Below, in pieces: positions 28,123 through 33,017 of a DNA stretch of 33,017 nt. Both the position numbers and the translations under genes were made by a program. The DNA comes from Alphaproteobacteria bacterium. GTDB taxonomy: Bacteria; Pseudomonadota; Alphaproteobacteria; Reyranellales; Reyranellaceae. Where the stretch lies: positions 1-33,017 of the forward strand of contig JAFAZJ010000154.1 in assembly GCA_019239835.1 (NCBI GenBank), written 5' to 3'. Below the pieces are notes generated by a model. The model had not been told where the DNA came from. It saw only the letters and a program-made list of their open reading frames with translations, and searched no databases. How positions within the stretch are numbered: position 1 is the stretch's first letter; the number at the start of each line of letters is the position of its first letter.

Positions 28123-28151
28123 GAGGTGGCGACGATGAGCGCCGCCACCTC
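28123..28151 (-). terminator. Hairpin 3' of the CmcJ-like gene; possible terminator or mRNA-stabilising stem
   Basis: gaggtggcg (28123-28131) / cgccacctc (28143-28151), 7 nt after the stop codon; no clear T-tract. Confidence 0.4.
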
Positions 28152-28157
28152 AGATGT

Positions 28158-28988
28158 TCAGCGATTCGGGAAGAAGACCAGCGCACGCACCTCGATGCTC
28201 TCGCGCGGCGGTGCATCGGGCGCCAGCGGGTTGTCGAACGAGGTGTGGAAGGACAGCCGCGCGCGGCCGTCCTCGGCGCTGTCGTGCACGCGGATCAGTA
28301 CCGCTTCGTCGGGCTGCATGTCGGAGAAATAGTACCAGCGGTGCGAGGGCTTGTACTCGACCGACGAGGTCTCGCCGCGCAGGTGCGGATAGACGAGATC
28401 GGTGGCGATCAGGTCGGCGTCGGTGAAGCTCTGCGCATCGCACAGCGCCAGCGGCGAGTCGCGCACCGGCCCGCGGATCGGCCGCCAGACGTTGACGATG
28501 CCGAAGCGGCCCTTCAACAGCTCCAGCGCGTCGCCGCCGAGATGATCGCGCACCCGGCGCGGCGCGGAGTTCACGGTGTGATCGTTGTGCACCCGCCGCG
28601 CGGGTTCACGTGCGCCCTTGCGCGCTGCGTTGCGAACGGTGTGATCGAAGATCACCACACGCTCGACGCCCAGCTCGGCGCGCAACAGGCCCTCGACTTC
28701 GGGGTAATAGGTTCTTGCGACCTCGCCAGCGTCGTAGAAGTCGCGCACCGTGGAGGCCGAATGAACCAGCTGGAAGCCGTTGCGGTCGAGCGTGAACTCC
28801 TGCTCATGGCCACGCGCATCCTCGATCAGGATCGAGCGCGGATCGTCGATGCCGTTCCACTGCGGCACGCCGGGTGGTGGTTCCTCGACGTAGCGCGCGG
28901 GCCGTTCGCCGGTGCGCTTGAGGTAGTTCAGCGTGGCGGTGAGGTGCTTGGGTACCGTCGCGGTGTCGCGTTCTAGAACGAGCGTCAT
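28158..28988 (-). CDS. CmcJ/NvfI (AsaB/GA4 desaturase-like) family putative oxidoreductase
   Basis: TATLNYLKRTGERPARYVEEPPPGVPQWNG...VVIFDHTVRNAARKG...RVHNDHTVNSAPRRVRDHLG...NVWRPIRGPVRDSPLALCDAQS...HRWYYFSDMQPDEAVLIRVHDS...SFHTSFDNP. Confidence 0.88.
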   Translation of the reverse strand: MTLVLERDTATVPKHLTATLNYLKRTGERPARYVEEPPPGVPQWNGIDDPRSILIEDARGHEQEFTLDRNGFQLVHSASTVRDFYDAGEVARTYYPEVEGLLRAELGVERVVIFDHTVRNAARKGAREPARRVHNDHTVNSAPRRVRDHLGGDALELLKGRFGIVNVWRPIRGPVRDSPLALCDAQSFTDADLIATDLVYPHLRGETSSVEYKPSHRWYYFSDMQPDEAVLIRVHDSAEDGRARLSFHTSFDNPLAPDAPPRESIEVRALVFFPNR

Positions 28989-29090
28989 TCGAAATCCTCC
29001 AGGTTGGAGATGTCAGGCAGATGTGTGGCCGCACCCGAACTCGCCAACGAGATTGTCTTGCGCGGCGCATAACCATTCCTGATGCGAAGG

Positions 29091-30047
29091 TCAGACCGAG
29101 ATCTTCGCTTGGCCGATGATGCGGCCATTGGTTTCGCTCTCGTGGCGCAGGCGCGCGAGGATCTGCTCCGACGACAGCAGGCGCGGCGCGAGGCCGATGC
29201 TGTTGAGCTGCCGTACCGTCGCCTCGTCGGTCAGGACACGGGCGAAGGCCGTGTACAGGCGCGCCAGCATCGGACCGGGTGTCGCCGCCGGTGCCACGGC
29301 GACGAAGCCGCCTTGGACCTCCCAGTCGGGCAGGCCGGCCTCGGCGATGCTCGGCACGCCGGGCAGGTCGTCGCGCAGATCGTTGCCGGCGACCGCAAGT
29401 CCACGCAGCCGGCCCGAGCGTACGTATGTCGCGGCAATCGGATCGATCATCAAGTGGATGCGTCCGGCGATGAGGTCCTGGGCGGCCGGCGCGCTGCCGC
29501 GATAGGGCACGTGCTGGATGTCGATGCCGGTGCGCAGTTTCAGATACTCGCCCGCAAGGTGACCGCCGGAGCCATTGCCGGCCGAGCCGAAGTTCAACTC
29601 GCCGGGATGCTTGCGCGCGTAGTCGATCAGCTCGCCCAGCGTGCTGACGGGCAGCGCGGGATACACGGCGAAGACCGAGCGCGATTCACCGATCAGCGCC
29701 AGCGGCGTGAAATCGCGAAAGGGATCGTACCCGGTCTGGATGAGCTGCGGCACAATGGTGAGATTGCCGGTCGAGGCGTTGAGCAGGGTGCGGCCGTCGG
29801 CTGCCGCCTTGGCAACGAAGTCGGCGCCGATCGAACCGCCGCCGCCGGCCTTGTTGTCGACGATGACTGAAGTCACCAGCGCTTCGGCCAGCCTTGATGC
29901 CACGATGCGGGCCGAGTTGTCGTTGGTCGCGCCTGGCGTGAAGGGCACGACGTAGCTGATTGGTCGCGCATCGGCGGCGGCGATTCGCGCGAAAGGCAGG
30001 GCGGCGGTGGCGCCGATGAGGGCGCGACGGTTCAACAAGACGGACAT
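29091..30047 (-). CDS. Tripartite tricarboxylate transporter (Bug/TctC family) solute-binding protein
   Basis: PISYVVPFTPGATNDNSARIVASRLAEALVTSVIVDNKAGGGGSIGADFVAKAAADGRTLLNAS...; Bug family. Confidence 0.93.
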   Translation of the reverse strand: MSVLLNRRALIGATAALPFARIAAADARPISYVVPFTPGATNDNSARIVASRLAEALVTSVIVDNKAGGGGSIGADFVAKAAADGRTLLNASTGNLTIVPQLIQTGYDPFRDFTPLALIGESRSVFAVYPALPVSTLGELIDYARKHPGELNFGSAGNGSGGHLAGEYLKLRTGIDIQHVPYRGSAPAAQDLIAGRIHLMIDPIAATYVRSGRLRGLAVAGNDLRDDLPGVPSIAEAGLPDWEVQGGFVAVAPAATPGPMLARLYTAFARVLTDEATVRQLNSIGLAPRLLSSEQILARLRHESETNGRIIGQAKISV

Positions 30048-30148
30048 GGATACACTCCTGGAAATGGGACGCAGGTCGACTGTCACGGCGATCGACGATC
30101 GCGGTGCGGATGGCCTGTTAAGGCGAAAGGGAAGCTTGCCTGTGGTGT

Positions 30149-30189
30149 GCGGCGAGTGAGCTCGCCGCGCCGCGGATCAGGCCGCGGCG
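30149..30189. repeat. Two tandem GC-rich hairpins in an intergenic region
   Basis: gcggcgag-tgag-ctcgccgc (30149-30168) and cgccgcgg-atcagg-ccgcggcg (30168-30189), both with perfect 8-bp stems. Confidence 0.6.
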
Positions 30190-30305
30190 GTGCTACAGAG
30201 TTGCAAGGGCAGGGTCGGCAAAAGCATGACGTCGCCTATATGGCGGCCCATCGCCGTGCGGCGAAGCGACGATTCCTGAATTTCGCGTTAGCAATTCTTG
30301 CCCGT

Positions 30306-30758
30306 CTAGGCCCTCCCCAATAACCCCAGCGTGCGCTGGTCGGGTACGCCGCCGTAGTACCTGTCGAGCGCCTGCTGAAACTCTTGCCGCGATGGTGCGT
30401 CGTGCTCGGCCGCGGCGATGAACAGGGTCAGGCAGGACCGGAATTTCTGAGCGTCGATACTGCCGAGCATCTCCTCAGCTGACGAACCATCGCCATGCGC
30501 ATTGATCGCGGCGACGCATTCGCGCAGACGCGCGCCAAGCACCGCGTGTTTCAGATAAGCCCGCGCTTCGTCCAGCGAGGTGATGCCGTAGCGTACAGCC
30601 ATGGAGCTGGAGCCCAGGCCGAGCAATTGCGGGAGGATGTACCAGATCCAGTGGCTGCGCTTGCGGCCGGCTTGCAGCTCGGACAGCGCTTGCGCGTAGT
30701 CGTCCTCCTGCGCCCGCACGAAGCGTGCGAGGTCGTAGGGATCGTCCGTCTGTGCCAT
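30306..30758 (-). CDS. DUF1810 family protein
   Basis: DPYDLARFVRAQEDDYAQALSELQAGRKRSHWIWYILPQLLGLGSSSMAVRYGITSLDEARAYLKHAVLGARLRECVAAI; HWIWYIFPQ-type motif. Confidence 0.93.
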   Translation of the reverse strand: MAQTDDPYDLARFVRAQEDDYAQALSELQAGRKRSHWIWYILPQLLGLGSSSMAVRYGITSLDEARAYLKHAVLGARLRECVAAINAHGDGSSAEEMLGSIDAQKFRSCLTLFIAAAEHDAPSRQEFQQALDRYYGGVPDQRTLGLLGRA

Positions 30759-30917
30759 GTGCTCACTATAGAGGCGTGGCGGGACCTGTGACCACGCCGT
30801 CATCGGATCGTAGCGCAATCGAAACTCTGAGATTGCGATGTTCAGTGCCACCTTCCGGCGTCGACATCGTTGTCGCACTGGTTGCGCGATCGGCGCGATC
30901 CCATATTGCGTGGAGTC

Positions 30918-31049
30918 ATGCCGAGCCAACTCCGACTGGAACGTGATCAGCGCAGTCACGTGCGCTGGCGTCGTCGCCTGAGCACCTGGGGCTTTGTCAT
31001 CCTGCTGCTGGGCGCGGTCGCAGTCGTGATCATCGAATTGCTGACTTGA
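30918..31049 (+). CDS. Putative 43-aa single-pass membrane protein
   Basis: MPSQLRLERDQRSHVRWRRRLSTWGFVILLLGAVAVVIIELLT; basic N-terminus followed by one hydrophobic helix; below the size cut-off of the supplied ORF track. Confidence 0.4.
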   Translation: MPSQLRLERDQRSHVRWRRRLSTWGFVILLLGAVAVVIIELLT

Positions 31050-31068
31050 GACTGCGCTTTGCCCGACA

Positions 31069-32085
31069 CTACAGCGAACCTGCAAGGCCGAGGCGGTGGT
31101 GGCTTGAACGGCCGAGGGTGTCGGGCGACGCAGCCAGCGCGTCCAGTACGGATTCCTGCGTGGCATCGGCGACAGCTTCGAACAGCAGGTCGATGCGCTG
31201 CTCGGCGATAACGCGCATGGGCATCAGGTCGGATGTCGCATCGTGCGACGTGCGGTTGGCGGTGGTGAAGCCGAGGAAGATGTCGCCGCTGCCGTGGCCG
31301 TAGAACGAGCCGAGCCGCGCGAGACCAGCGCCTGCGCGGCGGATGACACGCTGCAGCTGGCGGTGCTCCAGCGGGACGTCGGTCGCAACGACGATGATCA
31401 CCGAGCCGCGTTCGGCCGAGGTGGCCAGATCGGGTGGCGCCACGCGCCGTCCATCGGGCAGTCTCAGGTCGCCAGTCCGACCGAAATTCGCCAGCACCAG
31501 TGTACCGAGATGGAACGTCGCACCATCCAGGGTGAGCTGGCGCGATGCGCTGCCGATACCTCCCTTGAAGCCGAAGCAGCTCATGCCGGTGCCGGCGCCG
31601 ACCGCACCGACATCGAACGCGGTGGTTGTTGCGTCGAGCGCTGCGAGCGCATGCGCTTCTGTGACGGCGAGCGCCTGGATGTCGTTTAGATAGCCGTCGT
31701 TGCATTCGAACACGATTGGATTGACTGTGCTCGTCTGCCGGCCGATGCGCGGGTTCTCGGCGATGGCCCGGCGGATCAGCGCGGTGCCGCAGGCGCCCAC
31801 CGACAGCGTATTGGTGAGCAGGATCGGCGTTTCGAGCTGGCCGAGTTCCTCGACCTGCATCAGGCCGATGCTCTTGCCGAAGCCGTTCAGCACATGCGCT
31901 GCAGCCACGGGCCGGTCGCGGAAGACGTCGCCAGCGTGCGGTCGGATGGCGGTGACGCCGGTGCGGATCTCGCCATCCACCAGCGTGACGTGGCCGACCG
32001 ATACGCCAGCCACGTCGCTGATGAGGTTGAGCCGGCCCGGAGGCAGCCGGCCGCAGGCCAGCCCGAGGTCGCGGGCGCGGGTCAC
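31069..32085 (-). CDS. P1-family peptidase (DmpA/L-aminopeptidase-D-esterase type)
   Basis: NLISDVAGVSVGHVTLVDGEIRTGVTAIRPHAGDVFRDRPVAAAHVLNGFGKSIGLMQVEELGQLETPILLTNTLSVG...GTGMSCFGFKGGIGSASR...FYGHGSGDIFLGFTTANR; GTG start at 32085. Confidence 0.94.
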   Translation of the reverse strand: MTRARDLGLACGRLPPGRLNLISDVAGVSVGHVTLVDGEIRTGVTAIRPHAGDVFRDRPVAAAHVLNGFGKSIGLMQVEELGQLETPILLTNTLSVGACGTALIRRAIAENPRIGRQTSTVNPIVFECNDGYLNDIQALAVTEAHALAALDATTTAFDVGAVGAGTGMSCFGFKGGIGSASRQLTLDGATFHLGTLVLANFGRTGDLRLPDGRRVAPPDLATSAERGSVIIVVATDVPLEHRQLQRVIRRAGAGLARLGSFYGHGSGDIFLGFTTANRTSHDATSDLMPMRVIAEQRIDLLFEAVADATQESVLDALAASPDTLGRSSHHRLGLAGSL

Positions 32086-33017
32086 GCCGCCTTCGCGGCC
32101 TGTTTCATCATGTCGGCGGCCTTCTCGCCGATCATGATGCAGGCAGCGTTGGTGTTGCCACTGACCAGGGTTGGCATGATCGAAGCGTCGGCGACGCGCA
32201 GACCGGCGATGCCGTGCACCCGAAGCTGATCGTCGACCACCGCCATCGGATCGCTGCCCATCTTGCAGGTGCCGATGGGATGGAAAACCGTCTGTCCATT
32301 GATGCGCGCGAAGTCGAGCCATTGCTCGTCGGTCTTCACCTCGGGGCCGGGGCGGAACTCGAAAGCGCGGTACTTGTCCATCTTGTGATTGTCGATCACG
32401 CGGCGCGCGATCTTCATGCCGTCGACCAGACACTGGCGATCGACTTCCTCGGCGAGGAAGTTCGGCCGGATCGCCGGCGCGGCGAAGGGATCGTTCGACT
32501 TGGCGTGGATCGAGCCTTTGGATTCCGGCCTGAGCTGGCACACCGCCACCGTCATGCCCGGCTCCTTCTCGAGGCGCCGATCGGCGGCGCTGGGGTAGCT
32601 CGCGTGCGCGAAGTGGTACTGGATGTCGGGTCCGGCCAGCTCCGGCCGAGTCTTGACGAAACCGTGCACGATGCCGGCGGTGAGCGTGAGGATGCCGCGG
32701 CCCTGCAGGTAGTACTTCGCCAGCTCGGTGAGGAAGCGGATGCCGCGCGTCTGCTCGTTGAGCGTGATCGGCAGCTTCACGCGCCAGGCCATGCGTGTGG
32801 CGTAGTGGTCGCGGTAGTTCTCGCCGACGCCCGGCAGCTCGTGGTTCACGCCGATGCCCAGCTTCTTCAACAGCTCGGGCTGGCCGATGCCGGAGATCTC
32901 CAAGATGTGCGGTGACTGCACCGCGCCGGCGGCGAGCACGACCTCGCCCGACGCACGTACCTCCTTGGGCAGGCCGTTCTGGCGATAGCGCACGCCGACG
33001 CAGCGCTTGCCCTCGAG
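32082..33017 (-). CDS. GMC-family FAD-dependent oxidoreductase (N-terminus truncated by window end)
   Basis: VVLAAGAVQSPHILEISGIGQPELLKKLGI (GMC signature 2) ... TVFHPIGTCKMGSDPMAVVDDQLRVHGIAGLRVADASIMPTLVSGNTNAACIMIGEKAADM. Confidence 0.96.
   Translation of the reverse strand, partial: LEGKRCVGVRYRQNGLPKEVRASGEVVLAAGAVQSPHILEISGIGQPELLKKLGIGVNHELPGVGENYRDHYATRMAWRVKLPITLNEQTRGIRFLTELAKYYLQGRGILTLTAGIVHGFVKTRPELAGPDIQYHFAHASYPSAADRRLEKEPGMTVAVCQLRPESKGSIHAKSNDPFAAPAIRPNFLAEEVDRQCLVDGMKIARRVIDNHKMDKYRAFEFRPGPEVKTDEQWLDFARINGQTVFHPIGTCKMGSDPMAVVDDQLRVHGIAGLRVADASIMPTLVSGNTNAACIMIGEKAADMMKQAAKAA

Overview
GC-rich chromosomal window, by content and style probably from a soil alphaproteobacterium (inference). 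It is packed with catabolic, redox and transport genes. I see no rRNA, tRNA, CRISPR, integrase or transposase. Left to right, the main blocks are: (a) a minus-strand GNAT / TauD-type dioxygenase / LLM flavin oxidoreductase block; (b) a plus-strand LLM oxidoreductase and a beta-lactamase-fold serine hydrolase; (c) a minus-strand TRAP transporter (DctP-DctQ-DctM) with an SMP-30 lactonase, an orphan Dpp-type solute-binding protein and an acyl-CoA-dehydrogenase-fold flavoprotein; (d) a plus-strand 1-Cys peroxiredoxin and glucose-6-phosphate dehydrogenase (zwf); (e) minus-strand PepSY membrane protein and CaiB/BaiF CoA-transferase; (f) a plus-strand, translationally coupled trio: cytochrome P450, a very large membrane-anchored DyP-peroxidase fusion (~1010 aa), and a GST-fold protein; (g) a complete minus-strand oligopeptide/nickel-type ABC transporter with a CmcJ/NvfI-like oxidoreductase; (h) minus-strand TctC-type binding protein, DUF1810 protein, P1-family aminopeptidase and a truncated GMC oxidoreductase. 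The best candidate for an undescribed system is (f). The second theme is four large palindromic intergenic elements of three families. Two copies of one family sit just 3' of solute-binding-protein genes, and one of them supplies the annotated start codon of dctQ. All family calls are from motif recognition by eye; no database search was run.
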